Shown in pieces: positions 1-8,223 of a stretch of 64,000 bases of DNA. The translations under genes and the position numbers were made by a program. The stretch spans positions 120,605-184,604 of the forward strand of contig CAIVGN010000097.1 in the NCBI GenBank assembly GCA_903905455.1. Direction: 5' to 3'. This DNA is from an uncultured Archangium sp. (GTDB taxonomy: Bacteria; Myxococcota; Myxococcia; Myxococcales; Myxococcaceae). Every line of letters starts with the position of its first letter. Position 1 is the first letter of the stretch. The notes under the pieces were generated by a model. That model searched no databases, had not been told where the DNA came from, and saw only the letters and a list, made by a program, of their open reading frames with translations.

Positions 1-1
1 G

Positions 2-949
2 CCGGGCGATCACACCATTCGACTCACCGCCGAGAACCACAAGGCGTTCGAGCAGACCGTCTCGGTGAAGGCCGACCAGCAGTACTCGCTCGACAAGACG
101 CTCGAGCCGGTGCCCGGTGCGGGGGGGCTCATCGTGCCCATGCCGTTGCCCGGCAAGCCGGAGGAGCCGAAGGTGAAGCCCCAGGACGTGGCCGTGGTCG
201 TGCGCGCGGACCCGCCGCCTCCGACGCCCCCGAAGCCGTCGAGCCCCGAAGACCTGATCTACGAGAAGCGCTCGTACTTCGACGTGTCGTTCGAGGTCGC
301 CAGCCTGATTGCGTCGAGCCCGGCTGGTGCGACGCTCGTCGGCCGGCGGCTCGATCGCAACGCCTTCGGCCGGACGCACACCTTCATCGGCAACGCCCCC
401 ACCCTTGTCGGCGTGAGCGCGGAATACGGCACCTTCGGGAAGTACTTCGGCGTCACGATCTTCGGCCTCAGCTGGCTGACCAACATCGACGATGCGCAGA
501 TGAACGTGGGCTTCGAGCCCACCAAGATGCGTGAGGCTTTCTCTGGCGTGCAGGGCCCGAGGGGAATCCGCAACGTGCGCATGAACCTCGGCGTCGTCCG
601 CGCGCTGCAACCGCAATTCCGCGTCGCGTTCTGGAAGTTCCAGTTCTCGGTGCAGGTCGGTCTCGAGTTCCGGTCAGGGCAGATCATCGGGCCGAACCGG
701 GCTGACCCTGACCACCCGGAGATTGACCCAGCGGTCACCAGCTACGACTCCGGATTCCTCCCGCTCGACCTGCTCGTCTCCGGCCGGCTCAACCTCCGAT
801 TCTTCATCGCGGAGGGGTTCTTCATGCACCTGCAGGGCAACTACAGCCAGATCATCATCGGCGAGAAGGCCTTCGACGATGTGAGCGGCAAGACCTTTGG
901 CTCGTCGAGCAGCGCCGGCGCCAACCTCGGAGTCGGCTATGCGTTCTGA
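2..949 (+). CDS. 5'-truncated PEGA-domain protein with outer-membrane-like C-terminus
   Basis: The frame is open from base 2, ahead of the first possible start (GTG 65), so the gene begins outside the window. The first visible residues (PGDHTIRLTAENHKAF, then TVSVKADQQYSL) match the end of a PEGA repeat, a surface-layer-type beta domain common in myxobacterial lipoproteins and kinases. A proline-rich linker follows (about residues 40-80). The last ~230 residues show alternating hydrophobic/aromatic strands and end in GVGYAF, as outer-membrane barrels do. It probably places a PEGA domain in the periplasm attached to a barrel. The stop overlaps the start of the next gene by 11 bases, so the two are probably co-translated. 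The full length and N-terminus are unknown. Confidence 0.7.
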   Translation, partial: PGDHTIRLTAENHKAFEQTVSVKADQQYSLDKTLEPVPGAGGLIVPMPLPGKPEEPKVKPQDVAVVVRADPPPPTPPKPSSPEDLIYEKRSYFDVSFEVASLIASSPAGATLVGRRLDRNAFGRTHTFIGNAPTLVGVSAEYGTFGKYFGVTIFGLSWLTNIDDAQMNVGFEPTKMREAFSGVQGPRGIRNVRMNLGVVRALQPQFRVAFWKFQFSVQVGLEFRSGQIIGPNRADPDHPEIDPAVTSYDSGFLPLDLLVSGRLNLRFFIAEGFFMHLQGNYSQIIIGEKAFDDVSGKTFGSSSSAGANLGVGYAF

Positions 950-1901
950 GTTCCTCCTCGTCGCGCTCGCGGCTTCGATCTCCTTCGCCGACCCCATCGT
1001 CGGCGCGGGCGTAGGCAACGCCGACACCTTCGTCTCCGAGGGCAGCAAGCTCTTCAACAAGAAGCAGTACGTCAAGGCCGCCGAGCAGTTCCTCAAGGCC
1101 ACCCGGGCCAACCCGGCCAACGCGCAGGTCTACGTGCAGCTGGCGCGGGCCGAGATGCTCAGCAAGCAACTCCAGCGCTCCTGCTACGCCTACCGCGTGT
1201 ACCTGAAGGCGACGCCCGACAGCCCGGATCGCAAGAAGGCCGCGGCCGAGAGCGACCAGTGCGAGCGCCAGGTCAAGACCATGCGCAAGATGCCCGAGGA
1301 CCCCACCAGGGGCTTCGTGGATCTCCGCGCGGCGTTCTTCACGGCCCTCGACGCGAGGGACCTCCTCGGCGCGAACTCGGCGTCGGAGACCCTCAAGACG
1401 CTGGTGCACGACGGCTTCCTCGGGCCCGAACTCGGCGAGATGGCCCAGAAGCTGGGCACCGTCGCCACCTCCGAGGCTGACGGCATTCACCGCCGCGCGC
1501 TGTCCGGCGAGAAGCTGACCTCCGAAGTCCTCCGCAGCGCCCGGCCGCTCTACCAGGTGGCCCAGGAGGTCGGCGCTTCGGTCACCGACGCCAAGGGACG
1601 GATGGCCTTCCTCGACGGCCTCGCGGAGCTCAACGACAAGGCCTGGAAGCGCGCCGAGACGCACTTCTCCGAGGCGGCGAAGAGCGACCCCTCGAACAAG
1701 GAGTACGCCTACTTCCGCGCGCTGGCGCTCTTCCAGTCAGGTGATCGCGGCCAGGCCCTCAAGGTGCTCGAGGCCGAGCTGAAGGACGACCCCCGCACCG
1801 TCGTGTTGCGTGCGTCCGTGGCCCTGGGCGATTCTCCCGAGGCCGGCGCCGCGGAGCTCGAGAAGCTCTTGTTCAGCACGCGCTACCCGCCGGAGAAGTA
1901 A
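939..1901 (+). CDS. secreted TPR-repeat protein
   Basis: 320 residues starting at ATG 939, inside the end of the upstream gene (ATG...TGA overlap). I chose this start because it gives a signal peptide (MRSEFLLVALAASISFA). Residues ~28-95 form TPR units (KLFNKKQYVKAAEQFLKAT, ANAQVYVQLARAEML), and more TPR-like helices lie at ~225-300. It is probably a periplasmic scaffold acting with the PEGA/barrel protein before it and the Ser/Thr kinase 16 bases after it. No catalytic motif is seen. The exact partner is unknown. Confidence 0.75.
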   Translation: MRSEFLLVALAASISFADPIVGAGVGNADTFVSEGSKLFNKKQYVKAAEQFLKATRANPANAQVYVQLARAEMLSKQLQRSCYAYRVYLKATPDSPDRKKAAAESDQCERQVKTMRKMPEDPTRGFVDLRAAFFTALDARDLLGANSASETLKTLVHDGFLGPELGEMAQKLGTVATSEADGIHRRALSGEKLTSEVLRSARPLYQVAQEVGASVTDAKGRMAFLDGLAELNDKAWKRAETHFSEAAKSDPSNKEYAYFRALALFQSGDRGQALKVLEAELKDDPRTVVLRASVALGDSPEAGAAELEKLLFSTRYPPEK

Positions 1902-1917
1902 CCGAGAGAGAGAGACA

Positions 1918-3669
1918 GTGGCCGTCTTCATTTGCCAGGGGTGCGGCGCCGAGCACCAGAGCTGGGGCGGCAAGTGCCCCCAGTGCGGTACCTCCGAGAC
2001 GATTCGCCTGTCGCCTTCCACCGATCGCATGATCGACCGGGTGGTGAAGGGGCGGTTCAAGATCATCCGCAAGCTGGGGCAGGGCGGCATGGGCGCCGTC
2101 TACCTCGCGGAGCAGCTGGGCATCGGCCAGAAGGTCGCGCTCAAGTTCCTCAAGTCGGAGTTCTCCACCGACGTGGAGATCGCCCGCCGCTTCTTGAACG
2201 AGGCCAAGTCCTACGCGCGCGTCGCGCACCCCAACGCCGTCGCGCTCCACGACTTCGGCCAGGACGATGAAGGCAACCTCTTCATCGCCATGGAGTACTG
2301 CGAAGGCGTCGACCTCAAGAAGATGATCGCCGAGCACGGCCGCCTGCCGATGAACGAGGCGATCGAGATCGTCCAGCAGGTCGCCGAGGTGCTCGCCAAC
2401 GCCCACACCAAGGGCGTCATCCACCGAGACCTGAAGCCCGAGAACATCATGATCCGCCGCGGCATCCGCAGCGTGCACGCCAAGGTGCTCGACTTCGGCA
2501 TCGCCCGCCTGATGGACGCCGGCACCAAGCTCACCGTCGCCGGCGCCATCGCCGGCACGCCCCGCTACATGTCCCCCGAGCAGGTCGAGGGCAAGGAGGT
2601 CGATCTCCGCGCCGACATCTACTCGCTGGGCATCTGCCTCTACGAGGCGCTCACCGGGCGCCAGCCGTTCGACGGCAACACCATCACCGAGATCCTCCAC
2701 CGCCAGGTGCGTGACCCGCTGCCCGCGCTGACCCTGCACTCGCCCGACCTCATCTTCCCGGAGATCGAGGCCGTGCTTCAGCGCGCCTGCGCCAAGCGCA
2801 TCGAGGACCGCTGGCCGGACATGGTCGCGTTCTCCAACGCGCTCAACCTGGCGAACCCCACGCAGACGCAAATCCCGGTCTCGTCGTCGCAGCGCCTCAA
2901 CGTCACCGGCGGCGCCATGGCCACGCCGCTCCCGGGCTCGAACCTCTCGGGCATCGCCACGCCGGGCACCATGCCTGACGCCGCCTCCACCGATCGCACC
3001 GTGATGCGCACCGGCGAGGCCTCGGCCGTCGAGCGCAGGCCCGTGGGCGTCGGCACCCAGCCGATGACCCTGGACATCGGCGCGGCGCCCCTCGATCACC
3101 GCCCCGGCACCTCCACGCAGGTGGCCGACAGCTCGCTGCCACCCACCGTGCAGAAGTCGAAGGGGCCGATCATCGCCCTCGTGGTGGTGATCGCGGTCAT
3201 CGTCGGCGGCCTGGCCCTCGTCGCCACCCGGCCCCCCGAGGCGAAGCCGGTCGAGCCCGTGGCCGTGGTGAAGCACGACGCTCCGAAGGTCGAGCCCATC
3301 GACGGCCCCGCCGCCGAGGCCCTGCGCCTGCTCCGCGAGCAGGAGCTGCGCACCCGCGAAGAGAACGCCCGCATGAGCCTGGGCAAGGCGAAGACCGAAT
3401 TCGAGAACGCCAAGCTCGACGAGGCCGAGACCTACTTGAAGGGCGTCGACCCCACCACCGGCGCCGGGGCCGAGGCGAAGACGCTGCAAGAGAAGATCGA
3501 GACCATCCGCCAGAAGGTGAAGACCGCGCAGGGGCTCAGCGCCGCGGGTAAGTGCGACCAGGCACTGCCCCTCTTCAAGTCCGTGCTCGAGCTCAACGAC
3601 CGGCTCCAGGACGCCCGGGCCGGTGCGCAGAAGTGCCGGGACAGCCTGGTCAGCCCGACGATGGAATGA
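1918..3669 (+). CDS. membrane Ser/Thr protein kinase with N-terminal zinc ribbon
   Basis: 583 residues from GTG 1918, chosen because a GAGAGAGA purine run lies just upstream and the start gives an intact Cys4 ribbon. Residues ~5-24 hold CQGCG and CPQCG, like the zinc ribbon of RadA. The kinase domain (~42-300) has the glycine loop KLGQGGMGAVYLAEQ, VALKFLK with the ATP lysine near 75, HRDLKPENIM near 168, DFGIARL near 191 and GTPRYMSPEQ. An Ala/Pro/Thr-rich stretch follows, then one membrane segment (~416-437), then a charged helical region with TPR-like character (~460-583). It is a eukaryotic-like Hanks kinase sensing through its external helical domain. The substrate is unknown. It overlaps the acyltransferase gene by 4 bases. 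Confidence 0.9.
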   Translation: MAVFICQGCGAEHQSWGGKCPQCGTSETIRLSPSTDRMIDRVVKGRFKIIRKLGQGGMGAVYLAEQLGIGQKVALKFLKSEFSTDVEIARRFLNEAKSYARVAHPNAVALHDFGQDDEGNLFIAMEYCEGVDLKKMIAEHGRLPMNEAIEIVQQVAEVLANAHTKGVIHRDLKPENIMIRRGIRSVHAKVLDFGIARLMDAGTKLTVAGAIAGTPRYMSPEQVEGKEVDLRADIYSLGICLYEALTGRQPFDGNTITEILHRQVRDPLPALTLHSPDLIFPEIEAVLQRACAKRIEDRWPDMVAFSNALNLANPTQTQIPVSSSQRLNVTGGAMATPLPGSNLSGIATPGTMPDAASTDRTVMRTGEASAVERRPVGVGTQPMTLDIGAAPLDHRPGTSTQVADSSLPPTVQKSKGPIIALVVVIAVIVGGLALVATRPPEAKPVEPVAVVKHDAPKVEPIDGPAAEALRLLREQELRTREENARMSLGKAKTEFENAKLDEAETYLKGVDPTTGAGAEAKTLQEKIETIRQKVKTAQGLSAAGKCDQALPLFKSVLELNDRLQDARAGAQKCRDSLVSPTME

Positions 3670-4571
3670 GTCGCGCGGCCTGGCCTTCGCGCGTCGCCGT
3701 GGGGGGCTCCCTCGCGCTGTTGCGCTCGCTTCCCCGTCCGCTCCGCGAGGCCTTCGCCCGCTTCGTGGGCTGGTTCGCGTGGACCTTCCACATTCGCCGC
3801 GCCATCGCCTTCGACAACGTGCGCCACGCCTTCCCTGCGCTGAGCCCGGCCGAGCACCGCCGCGTGGTGCGAAAGGCCTACGGGGCGCTCTCCCAGGCCA
3901 TGCTCGAGTCGGTGACCTCCGATCTCCTCTCGGCCTCGGAGCTCGACCAGTTGGTCCAGGTCGATGACTGGAAGGGCCTCGACGCGCTCCTGGCGGCGCG
4001 CCAGCCGGTGCTCATCGCCTCGGCGCACCTCGGCAGCTGGGAGCTCTTCGCCGAGGTCATGGCCCGCCGCGGCTTCGTGTTCTCCGCCGTGGTGCGCCCC
4101 CTGGCCGGCGCCTTCAACGAGTGGTTGGTGCGCAGCCGTAAGCGCGCGGGCGTGGAGCTGCTGCTCCAGCGGGGCGCGCTGCGCGGCATGCTCAAGGCCC
4201 TCAAGCGCGGCCGCGCCGTGGTGCAGCTGATCGACCAGGCGCTGCCCGGGCGCGAGGCCGTGTGGGTGCCGTTCTTCGGGCGCCCGGCGTCGACCACCCC
4301 GGCGATCTCCATGGCCGCGCTGCGCTCAGGCGCGCCGGTCTACGTGGTGATCGCCGTGCGCGAGGCGGGGCGCCTGCGCATGTCCGTCGACGGCCCCATC
4401 GCCCTGCCCGCGGGTGACGACCGCCGCGCGATCATCGAGGCGCACACCGCCCAGCTCACCGCGGTGATCGAAGGCCACGTGCGCGCCCATCCCGAGCAGT
4501 GGTTGTGGCTCCACCGCCGTTGGAAGGGCGCGCCCCCTCAGATCGACAAGCGCAGCAGCACGCCGGCCTGA
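3666..4571 (+). CDS. LpxL/HtrB-family lipid A acyltransferase
   Basis: 301 residues from ATG 3666, in an ATGA overlap with the kinase stop. The LpxL/MsbB family moves acyl chains onto lipid A precursors at the inner membrane. The catalytic H-x4-E motif is visible as SAHLGSWELF (~117-126). Later family signatures are present: QLIDQALPGREAVWVPFFGR, with the substrate-site pattern PFFGRPAST, and the C-terminal PEQWLWLHRRWK. The length is typical (~300). Its 3' end overlaps the convergent barrel gene by 34 bases. Translation is probably coupled to the kinase, which may hint at regulated lipid A modification, but that is inference. Confidence 0.88.
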   Translation: MSRAAWPSRVAVGGSLALLRSLPRPLREAFARFVGWFAWTFHIRRAIAFDNVRHAFPALSPAEHRRVVRKAYGALSQAMLESVTSDLLSASELDQLVQVDDWKGLDALLAARQPVLIASAHLGSWELFAEVMARRGFVFSAVVRPLAGAFNEWLVRSRKRAGVELLLQRGALRGMLKALKRGRAVVQLIDQALPGREAVWVPFFGRPASTTPAISMAALRSGAPVYVVIAVREAGRLRMSVDGPIALPAGDDRRAIIEAHTAQLTAVIEGHVRAHPEQWLWLHRRWKGAPPQIDKRSSTPA

Positions 4572-6121
4572 AGCATGGGCGGGTAGCGCAGCGAACCCAG
4601 GGACGTGGTCACCGCGTCGCGCTGGGCCTCGGGGGTGATGCTGGTGATCTCGCCGATGGTCTTCGTGCTCAGGCTGAAGCGCAGCTGCCCGCCCGTCTGG
4701 CCGTAGAACACCGACGCGAAGGCCTGCACCGAGAGGAAGTTGAGCACCCGGAAGATGACGTCCACGCGGGTCAACGCCGACGGATCGTTGATGATCACGA
4801 TGTTCGACAGCGAGATGGTGATCCAGTCGAAGCCCGGAATGCCGGGGGCGGCGAGGGTGACGGCCAGGTTGTGCTTGCCCTGGTACAGCGCCACGCTCTG
4901 GCTCGGGTCGAGCGTCTGGCTCAGCAGCGCCGGGGCGAAGGTCTTCACCTGGTAGCCGGTGGGCGTGTCGTAGCCGGCGGGGTTGTAGAAGTACTCCACG
5001 CCCAGGATCCCGAAGTTCTTGTCGGTGTAGTTGAACTGCCAGCTCGCGCCGCCAGACACCTGCACCATCACGCCCTTGGGCCGGTACGCCTCGATGTCCC
5101 CCAACTTCGAGATGAAGTTGTCCGCGTTGAGATCGCTGGGGTAGCGGAAGAGCACGAAGTCGCGCGCGTCGCGAAACGCGGCCTCGGCGTAGAGATCGAT
5201 GGGCCCCACCGCCGAGCTCACGTCGATTCCGTAGCGCCCGTAACACTCCTTGGGGTCCACGCCGCAGTAGCCGCGCCCCTGCTGCCAGACGCCCGACAGG
5301 CCGATCTCCGCGGGGCCGACCACGAACTCGGCTCGCACCGCGCCGCCCAGTTGCTCGAACTTCAACCCCGACGAGCTGACGTTCACCGCGTCGAGCAGCC
5401 CGTAGGCGTAGAAGTTCCAGCCCAGCGACTCCACCGGTACGTGCACCTTGATCATGTTCACCCCGAGCCGCACGTCGAACGGGTTGAGCGCGTCGCGGGG
5501 TTGCGAGTTGAGGAAGTCGGTGGGGTACCAGATGCGCGAGACGCCCCAGCGCACCTTCTGCCGGCCGACCGTGAAGTACACCTTGCGGGCGATGTCGAAG
5601 CGCAGCCAGAGCTGGTCGAGGAACACCGACGGGTTCGCGCGCGTCGCCGGCGTCAGGCCCACCAGCGCACCGGGGGCCGTGGTGGTCGTCGCCGCCGTGG
5701 TGCTGCTCCCGTCGCCCAGTGGCTTCGTGGGGTCGAACTGCAGCCGCCCCGCGGCGTACGCGCGCAGCCGGTCGTTGGGCCGGCCGTCGAGGTACACGTC
5801 GAGGATCATCGGGGCCGAGAACGATCCCTTGAGGAACGGGCGCGTCTCCTGGAAGTAGCCTTGGCCGTTGATCAGCAGCGTGCCGCCGATGCGCAGCGGG
5901 TCAGACACCGCCTCGGCCGTGTCGAACTTCGACTGCATCGGCGCCGCGGAGAGCTGCGCCGAGTCGCGATCGATGCCCGCGTCGGCGGCCGACGTCGGCA
6001 CCTCCACGCCCGCGTCCACCACCGGCGCGTCGGAGCTGCCGAAGAGATCTGCTTCGTTGGGCCGGTCCTGCGCGAGGGCGAGCGCCGGCACCAGCGCCGC
6101 TGCGATCCAGAAGTGACGCAT
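4538..6121 (-). CDS. outer-membrane beta-barrel protein of the ABC/LolA-like cluster
   Basis: 527 residues from the ATG at 6121, which gives a clear signal peptide (MRHFWIAAALVPALALAQ). After an Ala/Asp-rich linker the protein is made of amphipathic strands. It has the motif GRQKVRWGVSRIWYPTDFL, typical of DUF1302-like barrels with a GRQ..WG...PTD signature. It is last in a five-gene run (ATPase, permease, permease, LolA-like, barrel), 11 bases after the LolA-like gene. The pairing suggests that material taken from the inner membrane by the ABC complex reaches this barrel through the LolA-like carrier. A stand-alone porin role cannot be excluded. Confidence 0.8.
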   Translation of the reverse strand: MRHFWIAAALVPALALAQDRPNEADLFGSSDAPVVDAGVEVPTSAADAGIDRDSAQLSAAPMQSKFDTAEAVSDPLRIGGTLLINGQGYFQETRPFLKGSFSAPMILDVYLDGRPNDRLRAYAAGRLQFDPTKPLGDGSSTTAATTTTAPGALVGLTPATRANPSVFLDQLWLRFDIARKVYFTVGRQKVRWGVSRIWYPTDFLNSQPRDALNPFDVRLGVNMIKVHVPVESLGWNFYAYGLLDAVNVSSSGLKFEQLGGAVRAEFVVGPAEIGLSGVWQQGRGYCGVDPKECYGRYGIDVSSAVGPIDLYAEAAFRDARDFVLFRYPSDLNADNFISKLGDIEAYRPKGVMVQVSGGASWQFNYTDKNFGILGVEYFYNPAGYDTPTGYQVKTFAPALLSQTLDPSQSVALYQGKHNLAVTLAAPGIPGFDWITISLSNIVIINDPSALTRVDVIFRVLNFLSVQAFASVFYGQTGGQLRFSLSTKTIGEITSITPEAQRDAVTTSLGSLRYPPMLQAGVLLRLSI

Positions 6122-6132
6122 GGGCAATGTCC

Positions 6133-6903
6133 TCAGCGGCTCTTCGACTCGAGCCACGCCTTGGTGAACATGTTCTGGTCGAGGCTCGAGAGGTCGATGG
6201 ACTTCATCAACACCATCGTGGAGTTCGACTTCTCGACCTCGTCGAAGAAGCGCATCTCGCCGGGGAACCACACCTCGGCCTTCTTCGACTCCGAGTAGAG
6301 CTTCTGCCACTTGGGGTAGTACGCGGTGCGCATCTTGCGGCCCGACAGCGCGTACTCCTCGCGCTTGAGGATGTTGTGGTTGACCTTGTCGACCCACAGC
6401 TTCACCACCGGGTAGGCCACGTCGACGCCCGGCTTCACGTTGAGCTCCAGGCACACCGTTTCGAACTTGCCGAGCTTCTCGTCGCCCACGAACTTCGCGT
6501 CGAACTCCTCGGCCAGGCGCGACTCGTCGAAGTCACTGCGCCGCGAGTTGGTGCCGCCGATGCGCTCGCGCTCCGTGGCCCGCTCCCACTTGCCGGTGCC
6601 CGGGTCGTAGCTCCACAGGTTCTTGTCGAGGCGCAGGTAGCCCTTGCCCTCTTCGCTCTTGGGCTTGGTGAAGAGCATCACCAGCTTGTCGTCGCTGTCG
6701 CGGCGGAAGATCATCACCTCGCGCACCACGTCGGCTTTGTCCTTCTCCTTCTGCTCGAGGTACGCCAGCGCCTTGTAGTCGCCGCCGTTGCGCTGCCGGT
6801 CGTCGAGCTCGGTGAGGAGCTTGCCCAGCTCCTCCTTGGTCATGTCGGCGAAGGCCGGCGAAGCCAGCGTGAGGGACAGCGTCAAGAGGATCGCGTTGCG
6901 CAT
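6133..6903 (-). CDS. outer membrane lipoprotein-sorting protein (LolA-like fold, TP_0789 type)
   Basis: 256 residues with a signal peptide (MRNAILLTLSLTLASPAFA). The sequence matches the LolA-like periplasmic carrier family usually encoded beside RND or ABC exporters: REVMIFRRDSDDKLVMLFT, GKGYLRLDKNLWSYDPGTGK and PVVKLWVDKVNHNILKREEY. These form an open beta sheet that shields acyl chains of lipids or lipoproteins. It lies 6 bases after the permease gene and 11 before the barrel gene, consistent with a periplasmic shuttle between them. The ligand is unknown. It is not LolA itself, which is shorter and usually stands elsewhere. Confidence 0.85.
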   Translation of the reverse strand: MRNAILLTLSLTLASPAFADMTKEELGKLLTELDDRQRNGGDYKALAYLEQKEKDKADVVREVMIFRRDSDDKLVMLFTKPKSEEGKGYLRLDKNLWSYDPGTGKWERATERERIGGTNSRRSDFDESRLAEEFDAKFVGDEKLGKFETVCLELNVKPGVDVAYPVVKLWVDKVNHNILKREEYALSGRKMRTAYYPKWQKLYSESKKAEVWFPGEMRFFDEVEKSNSTMVLMKSIDLSSLDQNMFTKAWLESKSR

Positions 6904-6909
6904 GGTCGT

Positions 6910-8223
6910 TTACCCGACGTGAGACATCGCCGTGATCGGCTTGAGCCGCGCGGCGAGGAAGGAGGGGATGATCGAGATCGCGGTGATCGCCGCGGTGATG
7001 AAGCCGACGCTGAAGAACACCCAGAACGCGGTGGGCGAGATCACCAGGCGCTCCGAGAAGAAGATGAACTGCCAGCTGGGGGGCAGCGAGATGTGCGCCT
7101 GGGTCAGCCCCACCGAGAGCAGCACCCCCAGCACGCCTCCGCCCACGGTGCCCATGAAGCCCAGCAGCGTGCCCTCGGCCATGAACATCGCCATCACCGA
7201 GCCGCGCTGCATGCCCACGGCGCGCAGCGTGCCGATCTCCCGGGTGCGCTCGCGAATGCTGATCCACATCACGTTCATGATGCCCACGCCGATGATCGCC
7301 ACCAGCGCGACGATCACCATGGTGGCCAGCACGGTCAGGGCGGTGACGATCCACTGCACGAAGCTGGTCTCGTCTTCCCAGTTGGTGACGTCGAGCTTCT
7401 GCCCGGTCCAGTTCTCGCGGTTCACCGAGTCGAACTTCGCGAAGTAGGGCCGCGGGTCGGGGTCGAGCAGCTCGAAGCCCCCGGCCGCCAGCACCTTGCG
7501 CAGCCGCTCCTGCACCGGCTTCACCTGCTCGATGTCCTTGAGGTACAGCTGCAGGGCGCCCGTGGTCTCGTCGTTGAGCTGGTAGAGCTGGCGCAGCCCC
7601 TGGTCGTTCATGAAGGTGTTCCAGCTCGAGAGCATCCCGATGTCGGCGGCGATGGCCACCAGGGTCACGTCGAGCGTGTTGTTGGTGCCGCGGAACGTGG
7701 GCGCGACGATGGTCATGGTGTCGCCGACCTTCACCCCCAGCTTCCTGGCCTGGGCCTCGAAGATGAGCATCGCGTTGGGCTTCTCGAGATCCTCGAACTT
7801 GCCCTCCTTGATCTGCACCACCTTGCGGAAGCCCGGCTCGTGGTTGATGTCGATGCCGCCGATGCCCACCTGCTGCGAGCCGGATTCGCTCACCAGCTTC
7901 GCCCAGCCGCGACCGCGCTGGACCACGTAGTCGAGCTCCGGCACTTCCTTCGCGATGATCTCACGCACCTTCTTGTAGTTGGTCACCACCGGCGCCGCCG
8001 AGGTGGGGCTCGACTTGTAGAAGCCCGCGACGTTCACGTGCCCGCTCATCAGCGTGGTGGCCGACACCAGCAGCGTGGTCTTGATGCCCACGAAGGCGCC
8101 GGTCAGGGTCACCAGCAACGCCGTCACCCCGGCGATGGCGCTGCCCAGCAGCAGGGTGCGCAGCCGGTGCTGCATCAGGCTGCGAAAGGCGATCACCCAC
8201 AGCATTCGATCGAAGAGGTTCAT
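6910..8223 (-). CDS. MacB/LolE-like ABC transporter permease (second of pair)
   Basis: 437 residues. It has the MacB/FtsX topology: one N-terminal membrane helix (~15-40), a large periplasmic domain (~45-290), and three C-terminal helices in the FtsX domain, including MNVMWISIRERTREIGTLRA, the coupling segment that docks on the ATPase. Such permeases do not pump small solutes across the membrane; they transmit force to periplasmic partners, for example to extract lipoproteins. The start overlaps the stop of the first permease by 4 bases. With the other permease it would form a heterodimer like LolC/LolE. Confidence 0.88.
   Translation of the reverse strand: MNLFDRMLWVIAFRSLMQHRLRTLLLGSAIAGVTALLVTLTGAFVGIKTTLLVSATTLMSGHVNVAGFYKSSPTSAAPVVTNYKKVREIIAKEVPELDYVVQRGRGWAKLVSESGSQQVGIGGIDINHEPGFRKVVQIKEGKFEDLEKPNAMLIFEAQARKLGVKVGDTMTIVAPTFRGTNNTLDVTLVAIAADIGMLSSWNTFMNDQGLRQLYQLNDETTGALQLYLKDIEQVKPVQERLRKVLAAGGFELLDPDPRPYFAKFDSVNRENWTGQKLDVTNWEDETSFVQWIVTALTVLATMVIVALVAIIGVGIMNVMWISIRERTREIGTLRAVGMQRGSVMAMFMAEGTLLGFMGTVGGGVLGVLLSVGLTQAHISLPPSWQFIFFSERLVISPTAFWVFFSVGFITAAITAISIIPSFLAARLKPITAMSHVG

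Noticed and set aside
1873..3489. Long minus-strand open frame opposite the kinase gene, and many similar long frames across the window.
   Set aside because: These are antisense shadows caused by high third-position GC. Their translations are His/Arg/Leu/Val-rich without motifs, while the opposite strand encodes recognised proteins.
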